NCBI GenBank assembly: GCA_035771175.1
Contig: CM069589.1
Location: 28,538,201 to 28,602,200 of the forward strand
Length of the DNA stretch: 64,000 nt
Reading direction: 5' to 3'
Source of the DNA: Paratinospora sagittata
Lineage: Eukaryota > Streptophyta > Magnoliopsida > Ranunculales > Menispermaceae
Shown here: positions 20,801-29,869 of the stretch, piece by piece
Layout: each line of letters opens with the position of its first letter
Position numbering within the stretch: the stretch's first letter is position 1
Translations under genes and position numbers: made by a program
Notes under the pieces: generated by a model
Told to the model about the DNA's origin: nothing
Seen by the model: the letters and a program-made list of their open reading frames with translations, nothing else
Database searches by the model: none

Positions 20801-21803
20801 TGATGGTGATTTTATTATTATTTTGCTTTATGTTGATGATATGTTAATTGTAGGCCAAGATATCGGCAAGATTAACCAGTTGAAGAAAGAGTTGAGCAAG
20901 TCCTTCGCAATGAAAGACTTAGGACCCGCAAAGCAAATCCTTGGCATGCAGATTGTTCGTGACAGGAAGAACAAGAGACTTTGGCTATCTCAAGAGAAGT
21001 ATATTGAGAAAGTTTTAGAGCGGTTCAACATGAGCAAAGCTAAACCTGTTAGTTCTCCACTGACAAGCCACTTCAAGCTTAATACGAGCCAGTGTCCTTC
21101 AAGCGAAGAGGAGAAATCAGAGATAAGCAAGGTGCCTTATGCATCGGTAGTTGGCAGTCTAATGTACGCTATGGTATGCACCAGACCAGACATTGCTCAT
21201 GCTGTTGGTGTTGTGAGCCGATTTCTATCAAATCCTGGAATGGAACACTGGATAACAGTCAAATGGATACTCAGGTATCTTAGAGGTACTTCCAGTCATT
21301 GTTTATGTTTTAGTAATGATAAATCTGTATTAGAAGGATTTACAGATTCAGATATGGCTGGCGACGTGGATACGAGATAGTCGATATCTGGGTACCTAAC
21401 AACATTTGCAGGGGGAGCTGTCTCATGGCAATCACGATTACAGAAGTGTATTGCCTTAAGTACCACAGAAGCAGAGTACATTGCAATCACTGAAGGTTGT
21501 AAGGAGATCTTGTGGATGAAAAAGTTCCTACAAGAATTGCATCAGAACCAAGAAAACTATGTTCTTTGTTGCGACAGTCAGAGCGCAATTCACCTTAGCA
21601 AGAACTCAACCTTCCACTCAAGGTCCAAGCACATCGACGTGAGGTATCATTGGATTCGTGATGTGCTGGAAAATAAACTGTTGCAAGTTGAGAAGATCCA
21701 CACTAATGACAACGGGGTAGATTTGATGACGAAGTCCCTGACCAGAGAAAAACTTGCTATCTGTCGAGAGATTGCAGGTGTGGAGGAGCCCTGTTACACA
21801 TGA
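17814..21803 (+). pseudogene. Copia-1 gag-pol polyprotein (four in-frame stops)
   Basis: One frame of 1330 codons encodes the whole polyprotein. Gag covers residues 1-300: the N-terminal LTAFNYAIWKPKMVDLL, a UBN2-type gag core and a zinc knuckle CHHCGKPGHFIREC at 249-262. The protease DSGASYH is at 310. The pre-integrase LWHKRLGHM is near 437. The integrase core has HTD, RSDNGGEY and a GVAERMNRT glutamate (about 498-600). RT has YVDD at 1006-1009. RNase H has LSTTEAEYIA near 1215. The stops are TAA at 18720-18722 (codon 303), adjacent TAG and TAA at 19989-19994, and TAG at 21378-21380. The first lies exactly between gag and protease. All catalytic motifs are otherwise intact. Confidence 0.95.
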
Positions 21804-21819
21804 GGTGGAGGGGGAGATT
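21802..21819 (+). promoter_or_regulatory. Copia-1 polypurine tract
   Basis: GAGGTGGAGGGGGAGATT immediately precedes the 3' LTR, the standard primer for plus-strand synthesis. Confidence 0.85.
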
Positions 21820-22380
21820 TGTTGGTCCACCTCCTCCTGGTCAGCCAAGGCGGCCACACATGGGCGGCTTAACAGGAAGCAAGGCGGCTAGAAATCTAAG
21901 TCAGAATTGGAGGGCCAAATGAATAGTCAACAAATGTGGGCTGATCAAATAATTACAAAAATTGCCCCTGTTTGAGCTCTATAAATTGAGCCCTTGTTTC
22001 ATTCTTGAAAATCATCCTTAGAGATCAAAATCCGAGAGATTCAAATTCGGAGAGATCTAATTCTAGAGATCCAAAGAGCTTCAAAGAGAGTTTCTTTGAG
22101 AAGAAAAAGTGTGAGCCAATTTGTGAAGTTTTACCCACAAATTAAAGATACATAGTTATTGTATTGCAAGTTAAGAGATCCACCTAAGGGTGAAGTTTGT
22201 AATCCCATTTTATTATAGTGAAAGTATTTAAGCGGCCTACGGGTCCCGTGGTTTTTACCTCCTTTTTAGAGGGTTTTTCATGCTAAAAATTGTTAGTGTT
22301 ATTTTGTTGTATTTATAGTTTAGAAAATTATCCTGAGATTGTGAAATTTATTTCTTTACAACCATTAATTTTTTTTAACA
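21820..22380 (+). repeat. Copia-1 3' LTR
   Basis: 561 bp from TGTTGGTCCACC to TTTTTTTTAACA. Compared with the 5' LTR, most differences are C-to-T or G-to-A in this copy, consistent with deamination of methylated DNA. Confidence 0.95.
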
Positions 22381-22385
22381 GTGTG

Positions 22386-22478
22386 AATGTTTCTTTTGTT
22401 CATGTAGGGCATCAAGAAAATTTTGCAGCTCATAATCTTGCTAAAAAGGCTTTGTCTTTGGGTCTTTCCTCCTTGTAG
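22386..22478 (+). pseudogene. LINE RNase H C-terminus
   Basis: After the Copia-1 target duplication the frame reads VNVSFVHVGHQENFAAHNLA and stops at TAG (22476-22478). VxREANxVAHxLAK is the usual end of the LINE RNase H domain. This proves that the LINE continues beyond the inserted copia. Confidence 0.75.
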
Positions 22479-22544
22479 GATCTTTTTGAGCAGGAGGGTG
22501 TAAATTTGGATCTCTTTCTTATTAATTTAATTCTTTCTTTTGGC

Positions 22545-22563
22545 AAAAAAAAAAAAAAAAAAA
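22545..22563 (+). other. LINE poly(A) tail
   Basis: Nineteen consecutive A residues end the LINE 3' untranslated region, 66 bases after its stop codon. The target duplication cannot be assigned because the 5' end of the LINE is unclear. Confidence 0.8.
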
Positions 22564-23448
22564 GATAAAAAAGATTAGATGTTGAACAGGTTGAACTTGT
22601 TGTGCAGAAGAAGTAAGAGTTTGTAACGTAAGATATGAATTATTTGAAATGAAATAGGATGACAATATTTATATGTGGTTTTCTGTTTTATAGTGATTCA
22701 AATTAAATGAGTGCGTAGAAAAGTTCAAATATAATGATGAGAAGAATAGTGGAAATGTATGCAATATCAGAAGTAAATCATCCGGGTGGTTATATCATGT
22801 ATGATGAGAGGTATATTAACTAAGATGGGTATTATGAGAAAATAAAATAATATATTAAATTGCTAAAAGAATAAGTGAACTTTATCGGATTGTACTAAAA
22901 AACAAAACAGAAAGTCAAAGATGAAAATTTCAATTTCGAAGAAAAAGCTCAGGTGACAGTTTCTTGTCTTCATTGCATTGGAGAACTTACAACATTACGA
23001 GCGTTGAAGTCTATTGACGTCATTTATGTTGAAATATTTAGATTGGTATATTAGATATTATTTCTTTATTTATGATGTCAATTCCTTTTTAAAAAAGGAG
23101 AACATTTTACAGACAATTGGGAGTTAAACAAACAAGGGTACCTTTGGCACATGTGATTAAGATTATTTTTAATTTTATTCAAATATTTGATTACTAATTG
23201 AATAGAATTAAAAATAATTTTACTTATTTTTTTTATCCCGCCCTTTATTTTCTTTATCTTCTTTTTGCCCTCTTCTTTTTTCTTCTCTCCATTTTTTTTG
23301 AAAAAATAAAATAAAAAAAATTGTTGGTTTTGCAATTTTTGTAGGTTTTTCTTTTTTAGGTTTAATATAATTTTTAAAAAAATTTAAGTTTAAAAAAAAT
23401 ATTTAATTACTTTTTATTTTAATTTTAAAAATATCATAAAAAACATGA
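22564..23448. other. AT-rich spacer, no gene
   Basis: Very AT-rich. A minus-strand Lys-rich open frame (23078-23335) is a low-complexity product of A/T runs. A near-perfect hairpin lies at 23162-23218. Confidence 0.5.
23162..23218. repeat. Short inverted repeat (hairpin)
   Basis: Arms 23162-23182 and 23198-23218 are 21 bases each with one mismatch and a 15-base loop. Both are almost pure A/T. It could be a remnant of a small palindromic transposon or chance in AT-rich DNA. Confidence 0.6.
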
Positions 23449-25101
23449 TTACTTTATTTTTAATTCTTGTTTTGAGAAAATAGATTCAATATCCTGATCA
23501 TCTTGAAGAGAATAAGAATGTTGAATCTGCTGAATCAGATGTTGACTATTTTTCTTGTCAGGGCATTGTTTTGCATAATGACCTGGTTTTTTTGCAAATA
23601 TAACATCTAGAGTCTTTGGGAGAAGAACCACGGCGTTTGAAATAACGGAGACAACGTTTCTTCTTCAATGGAAAACCTTTCTTAGATCTGGAGAAAAACT
23701 TAGGTTTCTTCCTTTTGTTCTTCCAAAAAGGTTTACCTTTCTGGCCTTTTTGGCCTGAACAAACACATTTTTTCTTGCATCCAATCTCGAGATACTTCTT
23801 GTCACATGCTTGTTTATAATCGGTATGAGGATCAGACATATCTTTAAGAAATTGCCGCATTTCACATAATTTGTCAATTGCTGTAAAAAGATTCTGGAAA
23901 ATTTCAGCAAAGGTAATTTGATCCATAGGTCGGCCTGTAGCAATAAGAAGTCGATTGAGTTTTGGATGGCATTCTGGTGGTAAAGAAGCAATGAAAGTAT
24001 GCTTCAAATCTGGTTTGTCATTCCCACCAAGAAGATGATAACGTTGTATCATCATTGTATAATGTCGGTGAAGATTTTTTTTGTTGAGAGAACAACATTT
24101 CATAGTAAAGAATTCTTGCTTGAACTTCTTTTCAATCATAGAGAGATCTCCGACAAATTCTTGGAACATAATGTGAAAAACATCAACTATTGATAGTTGA
24201 GTAAGCTGGAGGATATGATATTCACCAAGATTAATTAACCAATCACGGACAAAACCGGTGCATCGAGAGAAAAAGTCGATAAGAACAGCTTGAGAGGTTT
24301 TTCCCGATACAAGTTGATTGGTTATCCATGCACTCCATGAGGTTAATTTGTTTCTCCATTGTTCAGGAGGAACATCGTCAAGAGAAAACCACGGACCATT
24401 ACCTGGTTTATGTTGGTTCTGGGGACGATTAGTATTGGGTGCAGGTGTTTCAGCAGTAGCTTCAGTGAATTCGACATCTTCAGGATTAAGTTCCTGAATA
24501 CCAGGCTCATGTGAAGAAGAAGCACCTTGAGCCATGTGAATCTGAGCAAGGGCTGATATATCATAATCTGTGAATCATCAGAAGAAGCTGAAGTGTATTC
24601 ATAAGATTCTGAAGGATTTGTAGAGGAATCAGAAACTGCTTCAGAAGATTCTTCAGAAGATGAGGAAAGATTTATGGATTCAAAAGAATCAGTAGACGAA
24701 TCTGAAGGTGTGACTGGAGATTCATCTGTGTCATCTGCAAGATCGTGATCTTGATAATAGGGCTGAACTAGATTACTTCGAGGAGGTTCAAGTTCAGTAG
24801 GAGGTTGTTTAGGAAGAGAAGGAATGCCAAGAGTAGTAGGACCTTGAGGATCATAATACTCAGGTTGATGTTCCATTGGTGGAAACATGAGAAGTTTTCC
24901 TTTTTCTCTAAACATAGGATGGGGACCACGTATAGGTGGAGGTCGTGGAGATGGAGAAAATCTCTGAGGTGGAGGTGTAGCTGCATCTGCTCGAGATTTA
25001 AATAGTAAAAGACTAGCCAGAAAAGTCTGAGATGCACTTCGAGAAGGAGGTGGATTGGTTATAGGTGAGGTTGAATGTAACCTGAAAGTATTAAGAGACA
25101 T
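23449..25101 (-). pseudogene. Viral coat-protein ORF, minus-strand copy (frameshifted)
   Basis: An ATG at 25101 starts a Pro/Ser-rich, acidic N-terminal region. This is followed by the coat core (WFSLDDVPPEQWRNKLTSWS) and a very basic C-terminus with a C-x2-C-x4-H-x4-C zinc knuckle, normal for pararetroviral coat proteins that bind nucleic acid. The frame is broken by a 1-bp deletion near 24560 and a 1-bp insertion in a T run at about 23586-23592, inside the zinc knuckle. The plus-strand copy has neither lesion. Sequence continues past the knuckle to a stop at 23449. A 9-bp in-frame gap (near 24738) also distinguishes it from the other copy. Confidence 0.8.
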
Positions 25102-25885
25102 AGGATATGTTTCTGTACTTAGGTTGTTGATTCTTTTTCAGATCTGCAGTAACATAAGAAAGCTGTTTTTTGAGATGACGTAATTCTTTTTCAGCTGCAT
25201 CAAAATGAAGACCAGTATATCTCTGCTGAAGGTAATAATGGAGCTGAGCATCCAAATCATGGATCTTAGCTGTGAGTTCAGTAAAATATTTCTGACTGAT
25301 AGTAGCCTGAATATATGTTTTCTGAACAAGACTGGTCGTTGTAGAAGAAAGACTGATAAGTTGATCATCAATTTTCTTCAAGAATTGATTCTGAACAAGA
25401 ACATTCTTTGTCTGCCAATTTAACACTTCTTCAGGCTGAGACAAAGGCTTTGAAGAACCATCATGACGAACTTCAGTACGTATTGAAAATGGTTTAGCCG
25501 TCGTTTGATGAGTAGGATCTGCAACTCTTGTCAAAGGAGGAGAATCCTGGTCATACGGACCAACTGGAAAGCAAGGTTGAACCATTGGGGCTGCAGGAGG
25601 TGCAGGAGGTTCATAATAGGATCTTCTAACATCAGATCTGCACGAAAACTTCTTGGACTTGTTTTTCTTTCGATAATCATCAGCATCATATCGACATGAA
25701 GGGTCGATCCAATCGTCATATTCTTGATCATCCTGGCAAGAACAACCAGGAGCACATAATTCGGGGGCACTATCCCAAATAAAGTGACCATCAACGCGAG
25801 AATGATAAATGGGTTTGCCGGTATCCTGAAAAGAATGGATTAGAGGATTATCGGTATGATCTTTGAAGACAGGTTGGATCATCAT
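25091..25885 (-). CDS. Viral ORF segment between movement and coat proteins (coiled coil)
   Basis: An uninterrupted 264-residue frame. The first part has clustered His, Cys and Asp (CAPGCSCQDDQEYDDW). The second half is heptad-like (LRHLKKQLSYVTADLKKNQQ), probably a coiled coil for oligomerisation. It ends TCTTAA, and its last codons overlap the coat ATG by 11 nt (ATGTCTCTTAA), so movement-side and coat-side ORFs are in different frames. Upstream the frame is broken from the movement protein. The product is not identified beyond position and coiled coil. Confidence 0.55.
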   Translation of the reverse strand: MMIQPVFKDHTDNPLIHSFQDTGKPIYHSRVDGHFIWDSAPELCAPGCSCQDDQEYDDWIDPSCRYDADDYRKKNKSKKFSCRSDVRRSYYEPPAPPAAPMVQPCFPVGPYDQDSPPLTRVADPTHQTTAKPFSIRTEVRHDGSSKPLSQPEEVLNWQTKNVLVQNQFLKKIDDQLISLSSTTTSLVQKTYIQATISQKYFTELTAKIHDLDAQLHYYLQQRYTGLHFDAAEKELRHLKKQLSYVTADLKKNQQPKYRNISYVS

Positions 25886-25998
25886 AGAATGATGAACAGG
25901 AAGAAGTTCTTGGGTGTTAGACGAAGACTCAAAATTGATTTAACAGAGCCGTCTAACTGTTTCTTCATCAGAGGACAAGTAGAACTGGTGACTGGTTC

Positions 25999-26843
25999 TT
26001 AACGTTTCAAGAACTGTTCATAATTGGTGAACCATGTCAAGGGCAACATCTGACGGAGATCCTTCTGAGGAATTTTCTTAGGGATCTGCACAATAGTAGG
26101 AATCTCATTGTCATGAACAAAGGCTATGACTGTGCCATGTGGCTTCTGAGTTCGTAGATGAATGGCATGGTCTTGAAGAAGAAGCGCCATTTGATGGTGT
26201 AAAGTTGCCATGACACTATCCATACGATGTTGAACACCAGAAACTGGACTTGGACCTTAAACCTTGTAGGTAGGGCTGGATCAGACAAACAAATATTAAA
26301 GTCAGGAGCAATGCTGAAAACCATAGAACCATGACTTAAAGTTGTGATAACAGTGCCGATGCAGGCATGTTCATAATCCAACAGATTTGTATCTAGTAAA
26401 GCAACACGGGCAAAGAGAGGTACATCACCTCTGCCATGATAGGACAAAACAAGTCGAATTGCACCTAAATGAATATGGGTATAGCCATGAGCTAACTAAT
26501 GACGGATGAATTTAGGTTCAAATTCGAGAGTAACATACTGCTCTTTATGGGTTGATTCAAGCTGGCAGTTTGTGAGGGCCGTACTCTGGACATACTCCTT
26601 AATAGGAGGGACCTTTCGAGAAATCAAAGTTCTAATGGAAGTAGTAAAAGACTGACGCTTTTTAGTAAAAAGACTATAGGGATTTAACAAAGGGGGAACA
26701 GTTTCATTAACTTTACTGTCATCAAGAATGTGGGTAACTTCTATCAATTGGTCTATCTTGGATGTTTTTGTTTTCAAACATGATTCCGAGAGACTAGAAA
26801 AATTAAAATATGAAGTCTTAAGTACTGGAGTGGAAGACGACAC
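25999..26843 (-). pseudogene. Viral movement protein (30K superfamily)
   Basis: 26496-26843 encodes the N-terminal part. 26124-26447 encodes GRGDVPLFARVALLDTNLLD, followed by a CIGTV and HGSMVFSI stretch and LSDPAL. This matches the core of caulimovirid 30K movement proteins, which line plasmodesmata and carry virus between cells. A stop near 26497 and a frameshift near 26240 break it; 25999-26223 continues in another frame. It lies first after the leader, as is usual in this family. Confidence 0.7.
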
Positions 26844-27549
26844 AGAAAAAGAAGGTTGACTTTCACCAAAGGGATCCGTGGATATAAGCAGACTTTTGTC
26901 TCTTACGCGTACGACACACCTTGCCTGGCTGGACTGTCTCTGTCCACTGGATTGAAAATGGTGAAAAACAGAAACCTAGAAACTCTGTGACAAAAGACCA
27001 CAACCAAAACTTAAAGGTTATCTTAATTTGAATCAGTTTCAACTGAATCACAAATAACTAAAACAAAACATAGACGAAAGATACCAATTAAAATGATAAC
27101 AAGTACTATTAACACCACAAGTAACCAAACTGGGAGATGACTCAACAGTGACATCATGCACTAGCCAAGAACGTACGGAGTCGTTCAATGATCTTTATGT
27201 AAACATGTAAACATACACATGAGAACACAACCAAGACTATGATTGCACATAATCCAAGAAAGGATATATGGCTATTCATTAAAAAATATACATTGAGCAT
27301 ACATAGACGTATGTCTCTGATACCATTACGGAGCTACGATCACACACGTAGAGTTCTAGGACTTTAAACACCTAGGAAAAAGCATATTATAGACTCGATA
27401 AACTCAATATGCAAATACAAGCTTAGAACATAAAAGACTGTAACACAAACTTAGAGAAAGACAGGAGACTCATGAAAGAGTGAACAAACTTAGAAGACTT
27501 AGACACTTGGTAACTGGCTTCTGAAGAGGAAAAGAGCAACTGAGCTTCC
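26844..27549 (-). promoter_or_regulatory. Viral leader region
   Basis: About 700 bases between the TATA box and the movement-protein frame. It contains the tRNA-Met primer site and several short AUGs, as expected of long caulimovirid leaders. A short minus-strand frame (26863-27051) may be the remnant start of the movement ORF or a leader ORF. Confidence 0.5.
27314..27325 (-). promoter_or_regulatory. tRNA-Met primer-binding site of the pararetrovirus
   Basis: The minus strand reads TGGTATCAGAGA, 11 of 12 bases matching the canonical TGGTATCAGAGC complementary to the 3' end of initiator tRNA-Met. It lies about 225 bases downstream of the TATA box, a normal arrangement for reverse-transcription priming in Caulimoviridae. 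Confidence 0.8.
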
Positions 27550-27556
27550 TTTTATA
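27550..27556 (-). promoter_or_regulatory. TATA box of the viral promoter
   Basis: TATAAAA in the context CTATAAAAGGAAG on the minus strand, upstream of the primer site and leader. It is the only strong TATA in the viral intergenic region. Confidence 0.65.
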
Positions 27557-28252
27557 GACGTGCTGAGAATCTTGCGGACTTCAAACCATTTCAAATCCAT
27601 GGACAGGTGGCATGATGTGTTGGTAGATAGGCACTGAGGAAAGTAGATGGAGACTAGGGCAGCTAGTGGACGCTTGTCAACATGTGGCGTGCAAATGAAC
27701 AGGATTGGATGTCGGAACTTTTGACTTTAGCATTCCAAAGGAAAACCAAACAGTAAGATGTTTTTATTGTGGATGAGCAGTGTTATGTCGAGGATGAGAT
27801 TCCTTTGCTTTATGTGATAGGGCTGTCGTTTGTGGAGACAACTTCACGTGGTGGCAGATTGGACAGGAGCATGTGAGAGCACATGGGCTGAGTTGAGTGA
27901 TGAGCTCGAACCTTCCAAGCTGGCTGGTTGGACAGATGTGTTGGACATCGAAGAAGATGATATAGAAAGTACCTGCAAAACAGAAGGCGTACCTGGTAAA
28001 TGGAAATTTCTCGGGATGAAAGACTGACGGTAGGTTCGTCGGTGAAGAAGGGGTCGAACAACTGGCAAGTTAGTGTGGACATGTTGTTGACGATGGCTGT
28101 ACAGAGCACATATCATAGCACTCATCCTTGTTTGTGGATAGGAATACGTTGGATCAAGGTGTCCATGACGATTTGGGTGACGGAGGACCATGGGAATGCG
28201 ACGGGGATAGATTTTAGAGGGTGTCTTCATCAAGATCGTCGTGAAGAGAATC
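27557..28252 (-). other. Viral intergenic region upstream of the promoter
   Basis: Between the stop codon of the RT/RNase H ORF (28253) and the TATA box. It would hold enhancer sequence. Open frames on both strands (for example minus 27844-28233) are present, but neither resembles a known protein. Its distal part (28095-28267) recurs inverted at 29875-30041. Confidence 0.5.
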
Positions 28253-28891
28253 CTAATAATGCTGTGAGCATTGGTAGTCGTCTGGAGGAGGAGAAACTTG
28301 ACCAGAAGCTATGAGGGCTGCATGTTCATCATCTTCTGCTTTCTGAGCTTCAACAATCTCTTCATAGGAGAGAGGAGTGTTATCCCTTAGATGAGGTGGT
28401 AGATCAGACCATGATGGTGGATCTCTAAAATTAGGAGAAGGAGAATCTGGGCTATATGGAGCCAAATTCTGTACCAGAGAGGTGAGATGTTCTTTTGGTA
28501 TGAATTCATGAGGACCTCGAATTACAGGTGAGATATCTGGCTGGTTATTGATATCGTTGAGGAAACTGCAGACACCAGTAATTACCTGAGGTGTGAGATC
28601 ACAAGAATATGTCTGGAATTGTTGGGAGTAATGTTCAGCAATCAACCCATGGGGAGAGTCGAAAAAGGGTTGGTGACATATGTAGATAGCATGCAGGCGC
28701 TGAGGAAATAGTTGGCATATTTCATTCACCTGTGCAGTCCAAACTGAAAGAGGAGCAAATAGCTGTAAACAACCATGGAGAAGAGTTGTTTGTTGCGGGA
28801 GTTGATTTTGTAGCTGACGAGGAATAAAGGCTACAACTATTTTATAAAGACACGAGACACACCAGATGTACCAGAATAAGTTTTCAGTCAA
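28253..28891 (-). CDS. Viral C-terminal region after RNase H
   Basis: An uninterrupted 212-residue frame following the RNase H domain. It starts hydrophobic, has HAIYICHQPFFDSPHGLIAE near residue 65-85, and ends in a Pro/Asp/Glu-rich tail with SYEEIVEAQKAEDDEHAAL. The stop is at 28253-28255. I recognise no domain. It may be the C-terminus of the pol polyprotein or a separate downstream ORF. A frame break near 28890 separates it from RNase H. Confidence 0.55.
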   Translation of the reverse strand: MTENLFWYIWCVSCLYKIVVAFIPRQLQNQLPQQTTLLHGCLQLFAPLSVWTAQVNEICQLFPQRLHAIYICHQPFFDSPHGLIAEHYSQQFQTYSCDLTPQVITGVCSFLNDINNQPDISPVIRGPHEFIPKEHLTSLVQNLAPYSPDSPSPNFRDPPSWSDLPPHLRDNTPLSYEEIVEAQKAEDDEHAALIASGQVSPPPDDYQCSQHY

Positions 28892-29869
28892 CTTAGTACG
28901 AAGGTGGATGATGAACAGATAGGGCCGTGCCTGGTTGAATGGATTACCCTGAGAAATCTGTTATGGGAAGTCCATGAGATGCCTGTGGGCATAATAAAAC
29001 ATATTGGATCGGGCCAACTCGTTAACTTCATGGGCCGTTGTGGGCTCGGGAATTCCTGGAGGAAAAATAGCACCAATAAGTGGAATGGATCCAGATGAAT
29101 GAATTAACTGTATAAGCTTGGCCCTAGTAACAAGCTTGGGCTGTAACAGGAGAGGTAAGTTAAAACATCCTGTTATAAGCGAGAGTTGGGCCTTGGACTT
29201 CTGAATGGATCTTGACAAAAAATCAGCTAAAACATTCTTGTTGCCTGGGATATGTTTAACAGTAAAAGTATACTGTGTAAACCATTCTTGTAGACGAAGA
29301 AGTTGAGCAAAAGGCACCAATTTGTTTTTGAGTTCCAGCATCTTTGGAAAGGATGAACTATCCATTTAGATTTCAAATTGTGCTGGTTGGAGGAAGAATG
29401 CAAACTTCTGAATACCATATTTAACTGCAAGTATCTCTTTGATAGAGATATGGTAATGAAGTTCTGCATCAGTAAACTTGCCGCTCTGATAACCACAAAT
29501 GTTTTCTTTATTACCCATGTTCTCGAGGAGAACAGCTCCCTAGTAGTGATCAGAGGCATCAGTCTGAAGAATCAGAGAGCCTGTGGTTGGAAGAACCAGA
29601 GGGGGAGGATTCTGACAAGCTTTCTTCAGATAATCAACAGCTTGGGTGTGGATATTTTGCCAAGAAGGAGGGTATTTCCGTAAGAGAGAGGAAACATAGT
29701 AGTATATTGACTGATACGTGGCAAAAACGAACGCAAATAGTTCACAACACCAAGAAATTGTTGTAGCTGTTGCTTTGTGAGGTGAGAATCAAGAAATTGC
29801 AGAAGTTCTACTGCAATGTGGGATCCTGGCTGGTAGACTCCATTGAAAAACTTCATGCCTAAGAAATCA
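28888..29869 (-). pseudogene. Viral RT (thumb/connection) and RNase H
   Basis: The segment begins near 29869 with FLGMKFFNGVYQPGSH and LTKQQLQQFLGVVNYLRSFL, the RT thumb of caulimovirids. After a frame change comes the RNase H region: 28961-29365 holds MDSSSFPKMLELKNKL, RLQEWFTQYTF and IPGNKNVLADFLSR. The catalytic RT box and protease are absent because the insertion starts here. Several frameshifts and stops break it. Confidence 0.8.

Larger units (their letters stand above)
17074..22380 (+). mobile_element. Copia-1: full-length Tork/Tnt1-like Ty1/copia retrotransposon
   Basis: LTRs at 17074-17624 and 21820-22380 enclose one long gag-pol frame (17814-21803). The 5-bp target duplication GTGTG is at 17069-17073 and 22381-22385. 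I count about 24 substitutions in roughly 545 aligned LTR bases, plus an insertion of about 10 bp in the 3' LTR. A purine tract precedes the 3' LTR. The polyprotein has four stop codons but no frameshift. It is inserted in the LINE. Confidence 0.95.
14940..22563 (+). mobile_element. 5'-truncated LINE, interrupted by a hAT and a copia element
   Basis: The 3' part of a non-LTR retrotransposon is found in three collinear blocks: about 14940-15677, 17032-17068 and 22386-22563. The first gap is the hAT element and the second is Copia-1, each with an exact target duplication. Removing both rejoins an RNase H reading frame that ends near 22478. A 3' untranslated region and a 19-base poly(A) tract at 22545-22563 follow. 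The 5' part (endonuclease and RT core) is absent, as in most LINE insertions. Confidence 0.75.
23449..29869 (-). other. Endogenous pararetrovirus, circularly permuted minus-strand copy (Caulimoviridae-like)
   Basis: Reading the minus strand from 29869 gives the RT end, RNase H, a C-terminal region with a stop at 28253, an intergenic region, a TATA box, a tRNA-Met primer site, a 30K movement protein, a coiled-coil linker, and coat protein with zinc knuckle running out near 23449. The order is that of a circular caulimovirid genome opened inside RT; protease and the RT palm are missing. There is no integrase, as expected. The wording of RT and coat resembles florendovirus or petuvirus-type sequences, but the genus is unresolved. 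The reading frames carry stops and frameshifts. Confidence 0.8.

Noticed and set aside
23162..23218. Hairpin considered as a microRNA precursor
   Set aside because: Arms are nearly pure A/T with a short loop and no supporting context; kept only as an inverted repeat.
23078..23335. Lys-rich minus-strand frame next to the viral insertion
   Set aside because: Low-complexity translation of A/T runs.
27830..28314. Plus-strand frames over the viral intergenic region considered as protease/RT
   Set aside because: No protease or RT motif; the region lies between the pol stop codon and the TATA box of the minus-strand copy, so it is better explained as intergenic.
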